A stretch of 64,000 nt of DNA, taken from NCBI GenBank assembly GCA_963733905.1, contig CAVTEU010000013.1, positions 222,876 through 286,875 of the forward strand. The letters run 5' to 3'. The notes under the pieces were generated by a model that saw only the letters and a program-made list of their open reading frames with translations, did not search any database and was not told where the DNA came from. Shown piece after piece: positions 29,757-39,508 of the stretch (position 1 is the first letter of the stretch; the number at the start of each line of letters is the position of its first letter). The translations under genes were made by a program, and so were the position numbers. The DNA is from DATADW01 sp963733905. GTDB lineage: Bacteria; Actinomycetota; Acidimicrobiia; Spongiisociales; DATADW01.

Positions 29757-29848
29757 GCTGCGCAACCTGAAGGGCCCTACCGCGCAGCAGCCCAGGCGAG
29801 GCAGCCTGGGCCGGTGGCACCTTACCCATGCCCTGAAGGGTTGTGCCA
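29757..29848 (-). ncRNA. Structured leader RNA of the M23 peptidase gene, class not recognised
   Basis: On the minus strand three hairpins follow each other: TGGCACAACCC/GGGTAAGGTGCCA (29815-29848), GCCCAGGC/GCCTGGGC (29790-29811) and GCTGCGC/GCGCAGC (29757-29788). Two of the loops contain CCTTCAGG. The ribosome-binding site is about 11 nt after the last hairpin. In actinobacteria, wall-hydrolase genes are often under c-di-AMP (ydaO) riboswitches, but the ydaO core motifs are not visible, so I leave the class open. Confidence 0.45.
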
Positions 29849-29919
29849 GCCGGTGCGTCGATACCACGGCACGACTGCCGCCTCCCCTAACCTCGCCTCA
29901 CCGCTGAGGAGAACACCGC

Positions 29920-30764
29920 CTGGGGACATCCACATCGTCGTTCGGCACCGGCAAACGCGAGGGCCACGACTCTTCGGCTTTCTATGCCCGCCGACTGACA
30001 GCGGTCACCGCCGGCACGGGAGCGGAGGCGGTCGAGAGCGACGTGTTCGACGCCATCTTCTGCCACTCGGCGGAGGCGATGACCGAGCTGGCCTCGAACT
30101 CGGTGGCATTGATGGTGACCTCGCCGCCCTACCACGTCGGTAAGGACTACGACACAGACGCCAGCTTCGACGAATACATGGCGATGCTGTCGCGGGTGTT
30201 CGCCGAGGTGCTGCGGGTGCTCGAACCGGGTGGCCGTGCGGTGGTGAATGTGGCCAACCTGGGCCGGCGCCCCTACCTGCCGCTGTCGCACCTCGTAACC
30301 CGGAGGATGCTCGACCTCGGGTTCCTGATGAGGGCCGAGATCATCTGGCAGAAGGCTCGAGGTGCCAACGGCAACTGCGCATGGGGTAGCTGGCGGTCGG
30401 CATCCAACCCGGTGGTGAGGGACGTCCACGAGTACTGCATGGTGTTCTCAAAGGGCGACTTCCGCCGCAGCCGCCGAGGGGCATCCACCATCACCGCTGA
30501 GGAATTCATGGCGTCCACGCTCTCGGTATGGGAGATGCAGCCCGAGTCGGCCCGCCGGGTCGGGCATCCGGCGCCGTTCCCCGTCGAGCTCCTCGGCGGT
30601 TCATCGAGCTGTACACCTACCAAGGTGATCTGGTGCTCGATCCCTTCCTCGGAAGCGGGACAACCGCAGTTGCCGCCCTGCTCACCGGCCGCCACTACGT
30701 GGGGTATGAGATCGACCCCGGGTACGTCGAGATGGCGAGGCAGCGGATCGAGGCGGCGATCTGA
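29920..30764 (+). CDS. Site-specific DNA methyltransferase (beta-class N4/N6 type), one frameshift
   Basis: Catalytic motif IV is LMVTSPPYHVGKDYD and the SAM-binding motif I, DPFLGSGTTAVAALL, comes last, giving the beta-class order; it ends YEIDPGYVEMARQRIE. The frame changes at about 30592, and one missing C in GAGCTC-CTCGG restores PVELPRRFIELYTYQGD. The annotated GTG at 30043 would lose SFGTGKREGHDSSAFYA, which looks coding. The open frame reaches CTG 29920, 8 nt after AGGAG, so a CTG start is my choice. There is no restriction enzyme nearby, so it is an orphan, CcrM-like by layout. The target sequence is not predictable. Confidence 0.75.
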
Positions 30765-30796
30765 CCTAACCAGCCCCCCCGCCGGGGGCGCAGCAT

Positions 30797-31929
30797 TCAG
30801 CGGGCCGAACCAGGGCTCAGGACAGTCGCCAGATACTCGATGGTGGCCGGTGGCGTGGTGGCGTGCGGCGACAGCCGGAGCCAGCCACGCCGGACCGAGG
30901 CGGTGTACCCGGCCGCTGCCAACTCGGGCCAGGGTTGCCTCAGGCGCCTCGCCGGGCATCCGCAGGCTGACGATGCCCGAACGCTCGCTGTCCGATTGCC
31001 ACGGCGCCAGAACCTCGGCGCCTGCCCTCCGTCCCGACTCCTCAACTGCGGCCGAGCGATCGAGCACGGCCTCGGAGATCATGTCGATTCCCACAAGATC
31101 CAAGATCTCGAGCGCCGCAGTGATCGCCGGCTGCCGCGGGAAGAGGCGGTGCGCTCATCTGATAACGGAGGGCGGAGGCGTGGACCGGCTGTGGGACCGG
31201 GAGTTCGAAAGCCAAAGGGCTCGGCTGCCCCCAGCCAACCACTCAGCGTCGGCTGGAGCCGTTCCATCGCCCTGACTCGTCACCGCCATCACCGCCACCC
31301 CCATGCCCGCTCGCAGCCACTTCTGCCCGCCTGCGATCACGACGTCGGCAGGCTCGAGAGTCAAAGGGAACGCTCCGAATCCCTGGATGGCGTCCACCAC
31401 GAGCAGGGCATCACCAGCGAGTTCCCGCATCGCCTCGAGGTCGGCCCGGAAGCCGGTCAGATAGTCGACCGAGCTGAGGGCGATCGCCGAGGTGTCCGAA
31501 TCGACATACGGCCGGAGGACATCGACGACGAGGCGGCCGTCAGGGACCGGTACCGATCTGACCTCGTCGATGATCCCCGCCTGCTCCGCCCGAAACCAGG
31601 GGTAGAGGTTGGCGGGGAACTCTCCCGCCGGTACCACCACGTTGCCCCCGGACAGGCCAAAGGCCACATGGAAGATGCCGACACCCGTGGAACCGATGAT
31701 CCCCACATTGTCGGGGGGAACACCGAGGAACCGGGCTGCTCCGGTGACTGCCTCTCCGATGGTGCGCTCGAAACGGGAACCGAGCGGTTCGGCGGCCTCG
31801 CGGATCGCTCGCCGTCTCGGCGTTGAGGGCCTCCTCGACCCGCCGGGAGACCGGGCCGATCCCGGCGAAGTCGAGATACCCGTCGGGTTCGGAGAACTCG
31901 GCCAAGTAGGCCCATGGCAGGTTGCTCAC
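30797..31929 (-). CDS. Aminotransferase class V-fold PLP enzyme, several frameshifts
   Basis: Starts MSNLPWAYLAEFSEPDGYLD; the rest is spread over three frames. Middle part: VGIIGSTGVGIFHVAFGLSG, GEFPANLYPW, LLVVDAIQGFGAFPL and the PLP lysine in IAGGQKWLRAGMG. C-terminal part: LDLVGIDMISEAVLDRSAAV, SGIVSLRMPGEAPEATLA and RRGWLRLSPHATTPPATIE. Frame changes lie near 31808, around 31150 and near 30910. It resembles cysteine desulfurase-like or kynureninase-like class V enzymes, but no active-site cysteine is visible. The start overlaps the YccF stop (ATGA). Confidence 0.65.
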
Positions 31930-32345
31930 CCGAGCGGCACCACCGTGACTGAATCGGCAGGTGCCGGGATCTGGCTTAGGTCGACGACGTACTTTCCGTA
32001 TGGCCTCACTGCCAGCCCGGCCAGCTTGAAATGGGCCACGCCAAATGGGATGCCGATGATCGTGATGCAGAGCAGGACACCGACGATGAAGTGGCCAAGA
32101 GCGAGCAACAGCCCAAAGAGGATGAACCAGACGACATTGCCGATCGCCGACCCGGGACCCGCCCCCGGCTGTCGCACCATCGCCCTACCAAAGGGCCAAA
32201 GACAGAATCCAGCCATCCGGAAGGCCGGCACCACCAGCGGGATGGTGACGATCAGGATGATCGAGAAGAACCCGGCGATCACATAACCGAACGCCATCTC
32301 CAGCCCGCCGAAGATCAGCCAGAGGATGTTCCCGATGAGCCTCAC
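31926..32345 (-). CDS. YccF-domain inner-membrane protein
   Basis: 139 residues with two homologous halves, each beginning IGNILWLIFGG or IGNVVWFILFG and each with paired membrane segments (FSIILIVTIPLVVPAFRMAG; GVLLCITIIGIPFGVAHFKL), the YccF pattern. GTG start 32345 with TAGCGT 9 nt upstream. The molecular role of the family is unknown. Coupled to the downstream aminotransferase by a four-base overlap. Confidence 0.85.
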   Translation of the reverse strand: MRLIGNILWLIFGGLEMAFGYVIAGFFSIILIVTIPLVVPAFRMAGFCLWPFGRAMVRQPGAGPGSAIGNVVWFILFGLLLALGHFIVGVLLCITIIGIPFGVAHFKLAGLAVRPYGKYVVDLSQIPAPADSVTVVPLG

Positions 32346-32393
32346 AGTGCGGCGACGCTAGCTGCGCTCGCTTCGCTCGCTCGCGGATCGGTC

Positions 32394-32460
32394 GGACGGC
32401 TGGCGGCAGACGGCGGCGAGACGAGTGAGACGACTGCCCACTTACCACCTACTACCTGAC
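32394..32460 (-). repeat. GACGGCA and GGTAGGT arrays
   Basis: GGCGGCAGACGGCGG (about 32403-32417) and CCACTTACCACCTACTACCT (32439-32458) lie between yccF and the ABC exporter gene. Read on the minus strand the order is GGTAGGT-like then GCCGTCT-like; the two arrays also occur together at 28571. Confidence 0.5.
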
Positions 32461-34239
32461 CGCTCTTCGGCGAGGGCCCAGACGCCGGCGAGGCGGGCGT
32501 ACGCGCCTCCCTGGGCGACCAGTTCTACGGGGGACCCCTGCTCCACGATCCGGCCGTCATCGACCACGACCACCTGATCGGCTCGCTGCGCCGTCTGTAG
32601 ACGGTGGGCGATCACCATCGATGTCCGGCCCTCGAAAAGTGCTTGGAACGCCCGCTCGACCTGCTCCTCGGTCCCGGGGTCGAGGTTGGAGGTGGCCTCG
32701 TCGAGCACGACCAGGGCCGGTGCCTCGGCGAGAGCCCTCGCCAGGGCGACGAGTTGACGCTCGCCAGAGGACAGCCTGCTCCCCCGCTCGCGCAACTCTG
32801 TGTCGAGCCTCTCGGGGAGCCGTCGCACCCATTCGTCGATCCCAAGGGTCTCACAGACCTCCCAGATACGTTCGTCATCGATGTCGGGCCGGGCAAAGGC
32901 GATGTTCTCCCGAAGCGACCCGCGGAAGATGAACCCCTCCTGGGGGACAAAGGCGATCCGCCTTCGCAGCGATTCGAAGGTGACCGACCTCAGGTCAGAG
33001 CCGTCGAGGCAGACTCGCCCGGCGACGGGGTCGTAGAACCTGATCGCCAGCTTCGCCAGAGTGCTCTTCCCCGCACCGGTCTCCCCCACGACGGCGAGCC
33101 GGGTCCCCGCCGGGATGGTCAGATCCACCTGATGGAGCACCGGGGCGGCGGGGTCGTATCCAAAGGTGACCGCTTCGAACGTGAGCTCGCCAGCGCCCGA
33201 TTCGGGCAGCGGCACCGCCCTCTCCGCTTCTGACACCTCGGGCTGCTCGTCGAGAAGCCCGAACAGCTTGGACAGGGCGGCGAGCGCCGCCTGCAACAGG
33301 TTGTACACGTTGGAGAGTTGGACGAGAGGCTCGAAGAACCAGTTGAGGTAGAGCAAGAACGCGACCAAAGACCCGAAGCTCATCTGGCCGTCGGCAACCC
33401 GCAGACCCGCCCACCAGGAGCACGAGGGCGATCCCGAGGGTCCTTATGAAGTCGATGGCCGGGAAGTAGGTGGAGATGGCCCGGGCGGCGGCGATGTTGG
33501 CCTCGTAGTAGCTCCGGTTGACCCGACCGAAGCGGGTCGCCTGCCCCTCCTCCTGGGTATAGGCCTGCACGACCCGGACACCGGCGATCCCTTCCTGGAG
33601 CGTGGCCAGCACCTGGCCGATCTGCTCGCGAACCTGTTGGTAGGCGCGATCGGCGAAGCGGCGGAACACCACCGAGGCCAGCGCCAGGAGCGGGAGCAGC
33701 GCCATGACCACGAGGGCGAGCGTCGTGTCGACGAAGAACATCGCCGCCCCCACCCCGAGCACGGTGAGAACCGAACTGACCACGTTGAAAGCACCCTCGG
33801 ATGCGAACTGGGTGAGGGCATCGATATCCGAGGTCATCCGGGAGACGAGAACCCCCGCCTTGGACCGAGAGAAATAGGGGATGTCGAGCGACATGAGGTG
33901 GGTGAAGACCCTGACCCTGAGGCCGCGGAGGTATCGCTCGGCCACGCTGCCCACCGCCTGGAGCGACCACCGGCCAAAGACATACTGGATGCCGAGGAGC
34001 ACCAGGTAGACCACCGAGGCAATGGTGAGCGTCGCCATATCACCGGCGATCACCCCGTCGTCGACTCCACGCCGAATCACCAACGGCTCGGCAACTCTCG
34101 ACGCCGTGGCCAGCAGGGTGGCGAGCATGGCCAACAGAGCCGGCCGGGCCAGATCCTTTCCATAACGGGCGGCTCTCCGCAGGAGCGCCAACGGCCGATC
34201 GACCTTGTTCTCGGCGCCTCCAAAGCGGGCGTACATCAC
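32442..34239 (-). CDS. ABC exporter half-transporter 1, one frameshift
   Basis: N-terminal six-helix domain (ARPALLAMLATLLATASRVA through LTVLGVGAAMFFVDTTLALV), then, after a frame change near 33395 (GGSAG to VADGQMSFGSLVAFL), the ATPase domain: Walker A VVGETGAGKSTLA, signature LSSGERQLVALARA (Ser for the second Gly), Walker B LVVLDEATSNLDP, IAHRLQT. Total about 599 residues. It partners the next gene (GTGA overlap) as a heterodimer of the LmrCD/TmrAB type, probably exporting lipids or drugs. Confidence 0.85.
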
Positions 34240-35999
34240 GAGGCCACCCCGCTCTCCTCTTCGAGGGTGGCGGCTAGGACCGCGGCGTAACGGGGCTCGG
34301 TCTCGAGCAGTTCGCGATGTGAGCCGACGGCGACCACACGCCCCTCGTCCACCAGCGCCACCCGGTCGGCGAGGGCGAGTGTGGACGTCCGGTGGGCGAT
34401 GATCAGCGTGGTCCGCCCCGCCATGACCTCCTCGAGCGCCTCCCGAATCTGCCGCTCGGTGACCGCATCGACCGACGAGGTGGCATCGTCGAGGATCAAC
34501 ACCCTCGGGTCGCGCAGCACCGCCCGGGCCAGCGCCACCCGCTGCCTCTGGCCACCGGAGAGCGTGTAGCCGCGCTCGCCGACCACCGTGTCGTAGCCGT
34601 CGGGGAGGGCGACGATGAATTCGTGGGCGCGGGCAAGCCGAGCGGCCAGCCTCACCTGCTCGTCGGTGGCGTCGGGGGCGCCGAACGCGATGTTCTCCCG
34701 GATCGTCGACGAGAAGAGAAACGGGTCCTCGAACACCACGGCGACCTCGCGGCGCAGTTCGTCGAGCCGGAGGTGGCGGACATCCACTCCGTCGATCAGC
34801 GTCGCCCCCGAGGTGACGTCGTAGAACCTCGGGATCAGGTAGGCGAGGCTGGTCTTGCCCGAGCCGGCTCCGCCGACGACGGCGAGCGAGCTACCCGCGG
34901 GGATATGGAGGTCGAGCCCGGTGAGTACGGGAGGGCCCTCCGGGTAGGAAAACACGACGTTGGCGAAGCGGATGTCCCCGTTGCCCTCGGGCAGGGGGCG
35001 CGGTTTGTCCGGATCCGCGATGTCGGGTGCGGTCCCCAGCAACTGCAGGACCCGGGCCGCGGACGCAGAGGCTCGGGGAAGCTCGGCGAAGAACCAGGCG
35101 GTCATCCGAAGTGGGAACACCAAGAGGACGAGGTACTGGGTGAATGCAACGAAGTCGCCGAGGGTGATCCTCCCCTCGATCACCAGGTATCCGCCCAGCC
35201 AGAGGACGGCGAGGGTTCCGATCGCCGGGATCAATTCGAAGGTCGGGACGTTGGCCGAACGGATACGGAGCATTTCCATGGTCCTCCGGAAGATCCCGTC
35301 CGCCGCCCGGTCCACCCGCTGCACGGTCGCTGCCTCGGCGCCAAAGGCCTTGACAACACGGATCCCGCTGATCCCCTCCTCCACGACGCTGGCGAGGTCG
35401 GCCAGCCGCTGCTGGACGTCGAACGAGAGCCGCGTCACTCGTCGGGCATATCGAGCCGCAAGCAGGAACAGCGCCGGTATGGCGAGGGAGGCGACCACTC
35501 CGAGCAACGGGTCGAGCAGGATCAGCACGACGACCGTTATCGCCACCAGGCCGATGTTGGCCACGGTGATGGGGAGCATGGCGAACACCAAACGCACCTG
35601 GGAGAGGTCGGTAGAGGCCCGGGCCATCAACTCTCCGGTGGCCACCCGGTCGTGGAAGCTGAATGCGAGCCGCTGGATTTGCTCGAAGAGGCGGTTGCGG
35701 AGGTCGGTCTCAGCCCGGTAGGAGAGGACGAAGCCAAAGAACCGCCTGCCCCCGATCCCAACCGCTTTGAAGAGACCGACGAGCACGATCAAGCCGACCA
35801 GAGGCAGCAAGAGGCTCGGCTGGTCGGGCAGGATCGCCCGGTCGATCACGAGCTTCTCCAGATAGGGGCCGACCACAACCAGCACCATCCAGAGGAGCGC
35901 GCTGAGGATCGCCAGGGTCGACTCGCGGCGGTACTGCAGCAGCGTCCTGCCCAGCAGCCTCATTCCCCGCCGCGACTCGGGATCGCCGAGAAGCGTCAT
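34236..35999 (-). CDS. ABC exporter half-transporter 2
   Basis: 587 residues, intact. Six-helix domain (STLAILSALLWMVLVVVGPY, LLLPLVGLIVLVGLFKAVGI), Walker A VVGGAGSGKTSLA, signature LSGGQRQRVALARAV, Walker B VLILDDATSSVDAVT, IAHRTST. The Walker B ends in Asp where a catalytic Glu is usual (LDDATS), and its partner has LDEATS, so this half probably carries the degenerate ATP site of a heterodimer. It is the first gene of the pair. Confidence 0.9.
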   Translation of the reverse strand: MTLLGDPESRRGMRLLGRTLLQYRRESTLAILSALLWMVLVVVGPYLEKLVIDRAILPDQPSLLLPLVGLIVLVGLFKAVGIGGRRFFGFVLSYRAETDLRNRLFEQIQRLAFSFHDRVATGELMARASTDLSQVRLVFAMLPITVANIGLVAITVVVLILLDPLLGVVASLAIPALFLLAARYARRVTRLSFDVQQRLADLASVVEEGISGIRVVKAFGAEAATVQRVDRAADGIFRRTMEMLRIRSANVPTFELIPAIGTLAVLWLGGYLVIEGRITLGDFVAFTQYLVLLVFPLRMTAWFFAELPRASASAARVLQLLGTAPDIADPDKPRPLPEGNGDIRFANVVFSYPEGPPVLTGLDLHIPAGSSLAVVGGAGSGKTSLAYLIPRFYDVTSGATLIDGVDVRHLRLDELRREVAVVFEDPFLFSSTIRENIAFGAPDATDEQVRLAARLARAHEFIVALPDGYDTVVGERGYTLSGGQRQRVALARAVLRDPRVLILDDATSSVDAVTERQIREALEEVMAGRTTLIIAHRTSTLALADRVALVDEGRVVAVGSHRELLETEPRYAAVLAATLEEESGVAS

Positions 36000-36088
36000 C
36001 GGGCCGCGGTTCGCCAGGTGTTACAGGGCATGAACCGAGGTTAGAGCCGTGACCGGACTTCTCGGGTGGGGTCAACCGGGTCGGATGT

Positions 36089-36486
36089 TCACTGGGCAGG
36101 CGATACCGAGGTCACCACCCAGATGAGCGGGTCGGGGTCCTCGCCGATGCACGCCTCGGGATATGCCACCCCCTCGGCAGGCACCCCTCCCCCTCCGACG
36201 TCGAGCCTGTCGCCGTCGCTGGCAACCACACCGCCACCAGGTCGGAGCAGGGTGAGGGCGGGGTCCCACCTGGCGGTGAAATCCCGCCGGCCAGACCGGC
36301 CACATCCTCCCGCCACCATCTAACTCCAGCCAAACGCACCCCGTCGCCTCATCTCCGCGCAGAAGGACATTCCCGGCAACCGCCTCGCTCTGCCCACCTT
36401 CGGGGGCGGCATCCGTCGGAAGCGGAAGCGATCGGGTCGGAGCATCCAGCAAGGAACACGGCGAGGGCAACCGCCACTAGGCCCAT
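36089..36486 (-). CDS. Small lipoprotein, two frameshifts
   Basis: From ATG 36486, MGLVAVALAVFLAGCSDPIA is a clear lipoprotein signal. The coherent continuation lies in two other frames: LPLPTDAAPEGGQSEAVAGN, GDEATGCVWLELDGGGRMWP, then ARWDPALTLLRPGGGVVASD and VAYPEACIGEDPDPLIWVVT to a stop at 36089. About 130 residues when joined, with breaks near 36440 and 36285. No family recognised. It is divergent from nitrobindin. Confidence 0.5.
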
Positions 36487-36501
36487 CGGTACCCTCGACC
36501 C

Positions 36502-36972
36502 ATGGACCTCCACCCCGATCTGGCACCCCTGGAGTTCCTGGTCGGAAGCTGGACCGGCAACGGCGAAGGCGCCTACCCGACGATCGAGCCCTTCGCCTAC
36601 CAAGAGATGATCGCTTTCGGCCATATCGGCAAGCCCTTCCTCTCCTACGTCCAGCGGACCCGCCATGCCACTACGGGGCTCCCCCTCCACAGCGAGAGCG
36701 GGTACCTCCGATCGCTCGGCGATGGCAAGGTCGAGTTGGTCATCGCCCAGCCGAGCGGGATCGTCGAGGTCCACTCCGGCCGGGTCGAGGAGGCGAAGGT
36801 CGACCTCGCCAGCGTCATTGTGGCGACGACTCCGTCCGCCAAGTCGGTTGAGGCGGTGCGCCGGGTGATCGAACTGGTGGACGAGGAACTGCATACCCGC
36901 CTCTGGATGGCCGCCGTCGGTCAGCCTCTTCAACTCCACCTGTCGGCGTCGTTCCAGCGGGATCATTCCTGA
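36502..36972 (+). CDS. Nitrobindin-like heme-binding beta-barrel protein (FABP/THAP4 type)
   Basis: 156 residues. The N-terminal LEFLVGSWTGNGEGAYPTIE is the GxWxGxG signature of nitrobindins. The barrel strands (PFLSYVQRTRHA, PLHSESGYLRSL, VELVIAQPSGIVEV) follow, but a His ligand position near the C-terminus is not certain by eye. Such proteins bind ferric heme and react with NO or peroxynitrite. TACCCT lies 6 nt before the ATG (leaderless). Confidence 0.85.
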   Translation: MDLHPDLAPLEFLVGSWTGNGEGAYPTIEPFAYQEMIAFGHIGKPFLSYVQRTRHATTGLPLHSESGYLRSLGDGKVELVIAQPSGIVEVHSGRVEEAKVDLASVIVATTPSAKSVEAVRRVIELVDEELHTRLWMAAVGQPLQLHLSASFQRDHS

Positions 36973-37242
36973 CCTCCAGGCCGGGGCAGGTACGGACAGT
37001 GCCTGCATCCTTGCTCACAACACTTCGCCGCGCTCCCACAGATACACGGCGGTGAGGACGAACAGCCCGGTGAACGGGTCGGTATAACCGGGGGACGCTT
37101 CAGCCACGGCGGTGTGGTGGGCGGCGACGATCTCGTGGTACCCAGGCGTGGCCTCGGGCAGCCGGATGGGGTGCGGCTCGAGCAACTGCGGTGGGAGCGG
37201 CCGGTGACCCAGGTTGCCACATGGGGTGCCGGTTGCCGTCAC
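36963..37242 (-). CDS. DUF5522 small cysteine-rich protein, one frameshift
   Basis: The N-terminal part ends PGYTDPFTGLFVLTAVYLWE-RGE; after one extra G near 37018 it continues CCEQGCRHCPYLP, the family's C-terminal cysteine cluster. About 92 residues. GTG start 37242 overlaps the stop of the ABC ATPase gene (GTGA). The clustered cysteines suggest metal binding; function unknown. The 3' end overlaps nitrobindin by 10 bp. Confidence 0.75.
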
Positions 37243-38332
37243 TCCAGCGCCCGTTCGGTCCCCGGATCGAAGAGCCGGATGTGACGGCGCGCCACCACCA
37301 TCACCTCGATGGCGCTGCCCACCGCCGGTGCCGCGCCTGGTTCGGCTCGCGCCATGAACACACCCACCGGGTGGTGCACCCTCACCAGGTCGTGCGGACC
37401 GGTCGCCTCGACGAGTTCGACCAGGCCGTGCAGGCAGCGGTCAAAGGGAGTACCCGGCGGCGCCACCGTCAAGTGCTCGGGCCGGATGCCGACCAACACC
37501 GGTTCGCCCGATCCCGATCGGCACTTGTCGGCCCAGCGCCAACCGGTCGCCGCCCAACCGCAGGTGCGGGTCACGCCAGTCGCCCTCGACGACGGCGGGG
37601 AGGATGTTCATCGGCATGCAGGCCGAAGAAGCGGCCGACGAAGATGTCGGTCGGGCGGTTGTAGACATCGAGCGGCGAGCCCTCTTGGACGATCGCCCCC
37701 CCGTTGAGCACCGCCACCCGGTCGGCCATTGTCATCGCCTCGGCGGGGTCGTTTGTGGCGTAGAGAGTCGCCGGAGAAGCCTCGCGCTGGATGCGGAGAA
37801 ACTCGACGCGCGCCCGCCGCCTCGCCTCGGCGTCGAGGTGGGCGAGCGGCTCGTCGGCGAGCAGCACCCGTGGGTCGCGCACCAGAGCCCTGCCCGCTGC
37901 CACCAGTTGGCGGTGCCCCGCCGAGAGCTGGGAGGGGAGACGGGGCAGCACCGCCCGGCCGAGCCCGACACGCCGGCGCTCACGCTCGACCGCTTCGGAA
38001 CGTCCCGGTTCGGAGATGCGGCGCACCTCGAGTGGGAAGGCAATGTTGGAGGCGGCGCTGCGTTGCGGGATGAGCGCTATGTCTTGAAAGATCATCGCCA
38101 CGTCGCGCTTGGCCGTTGGCACCGTGGTCACGTCGTGTCCGTCGATCTCGACGGTTCCTTCACTCGGCTGTTCCAGCCCGGCCACGACCCGCAACAGGCT
38201 GGTTTTCCCGCTACCCGATGGGCCCACCAGTCCGAGGATTTCCCCATGTGCCACCGTGACATCGACTCGATCGAGCGCAACCGTGCCATCGCGATGGACC
38301 AGGGTGACGGCGCGCAGCCTGACACCGTCCAC
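37239..38332 (-). CDS. UgpC/MalK-like sugar ABC transporter ATPase, two frameshifts
   Basis: Walker A GLVGPSGSGKTSLLRV, Q-loop FQDIALIPQRSA, signature LSAGHRQLVAAGRAL (unusual Ala-Gly-His for Gly-Gly-Gln), Walker B VLLADEPLAHLDAEAR, H-loop ATNDPAEAMTM with Asn where His is normal. The C-terminal regulatory domain is split by frame changes near 37635 and 37525: MPMNILPAVVEGDWRD, then VLVGIRPEHLTVAPPG. No permease or binding-protein gene is adjacent. The substituted signature and H-loop suggest either sequence errors or reduced activity. Confidence 0.75.
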
Positions 38333-38398
38333 GACTGGGACGTTACCCCACGCAGAAAAGGATCCGGGTGGGTCGGTCAGGCGCCGTATGGTGTCCCC

Positions 38399-39406
38399 AT
38401 GGTGCTCGACGAACACGCCCAAACCGATACCAGTTTGGCCCTCCGACCACTCTCGGCCCCGGACGACTACCCGGTGATGGTCGACATCATCAACTCGGCC
38501 CGCCGTGCCGACGGCGTCGAGTCGAGCGAGACCGTCGAGACCCTCTCCTCGTATTACGCCCACCTGAGCAACACCGACCCGACACGGGACGTGGTCATCG
38601 CCGAGATCGATGGGGTCCCCGTCGGATACGGCCGCGTGACCTGGTGGGCCCCGTACGAGGGACCGCCCGTCTATCTCTCGGTGTGCTTCATCAAGCCGGA
38701 GTGGAGAAACCGTGGGATCGGCACCGCAATGCTCGCCCACAACGAAGCCCGTCTGATCGAGATCGCCGCTGAGCACGACCCGGGCCCCAAAGTCCTCGAG
38801 TCCTACGTCCCCGAGACCGACCCTGGTGGCGAGGCTCTTTTGCTGAAGAACGGATATGTGCCGTTCACCTACGACGCCGAGATGGTGCGGCCCAGCCTCG
38901 ATGACATTCCCGATGCACCATTGCCCGAGGGACTCGAGATTCGTCCGGTGAGCGAAGAGCAGGTCCGCACCATCTGGGAGGCGGACCAAGAGGCGAACAA
39001 GGATCACGCCGGTGCCTCTCCCCCGACCGAGGAGGACTACGCCGGGTTCCTCGCCTTCCCCCACCGTGATACGACCCTGTGGAAGGTGGCCTGGGACGGC
39101 GACGAGGTCGCCGGCCAGGTGAAGAGCTACATCGACCCTGACGAGAACGCCCAATTCGGCCGGCGACGCGGTTACACCGAGGACATCTCGACCGTCCGGG
39201 CGTGGCGCCGGCGCGGGGTGGCCCGTGCCCTGATCGCAGCCAGTCTCCACGAGTTGGCCACCAGAGGGATGGAAGAGGCCGCCCTGTCGGTACACACCGA
39301 GAACCCCAACGGCGCGTTTCAGCTCTACGAGTCCATGGGTTACCAGGTGGTCCGCATGTTCAAGGACGTCAAGAAACCGATGGAACCCGACCCGGCAGCA
39401 AACTGA
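38399..39406 (+). CDS. Tandem GNAT-family N-acetyltransferase
   Basis: 335 residues with two GNAT domains. In the N-terminal one the acetyl-CoA motif is CFIKPEWRNRGIGTAMLAHN; in the C-terminal one STVRAWRRRGVARALIAASL, followed by HTENPNGAFQLYESMGYQVV. Two-domain layout as in mycothiol synthase MshD, but the identity is not established. TATGGT lies 6 nt before the ATG, so the mRNA is probably leaderless. Divergent from the ABC ATPase. Confidence 0.85.
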   Translation: MVLDEHAQTDTSLALRPLSAPDDYPVMVDIINSARRADGVESSETVETLSSYYAHLSNTDPTRDVVIAEIDGVPVGYGRVTWWAPYEGPPVYLSVCFIKPEWRNRGIGTAMLAHNEARLIEIAAEHDPGPKVLESYVPETDPGGEALLLKNGYVPFTYDAEMVRPSLDDIPDAPLPEGLEIRPVSEEQVRTIWEADQEANKDHAGASPPTEEDYAGFLAFPHRDTTLWKVAWDGDEVAGQVKSYIDPDENAQFGRRRGYTEDISTVRAWRRRGVARALIAASLHELATRGMEEAALSVHTENPNGAFQLYESMGYQVVRMFKDVKKPMEPDPAAN

Positions 39407-39508
39407 CGGGAGTCGCCGGGGAATCCTCGACCACGTCCGTTTGGTTTGCAACCACAGCGGTGGCTCTATCGTCGAGCGGCCGTCGCAGCACCACCCGCTG
39501 GAGACCAA

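Noticed and set aside
29757..29848. c-di-AMP (ydaO) riboswitch before the M23 gene
   Set aside because: Gene context fits, but I cannot find the conserved ydaO core segments; kept as an unassigned leader.
30043..30764. Methyltransferase as half of a restriction-modification system
   Set aside because: No endonuclease, specificity or vsr gene lies on either side; neighbours are a peptidase and an aminotransferase.
28574..32460. GGTAGGT arrays as telomere- or adapter-like artefacts
   Set aside because: They are inverted, imperfect and tied to gene ends, so they look like genomic repeats, although read-level proof is lacking.
34392..36044. Open frame of 550 codons on the plus strand
   Set aside because: Antisense to the intact ABC exporter gene; Glu/His/Asp-rich low-complexity composition.
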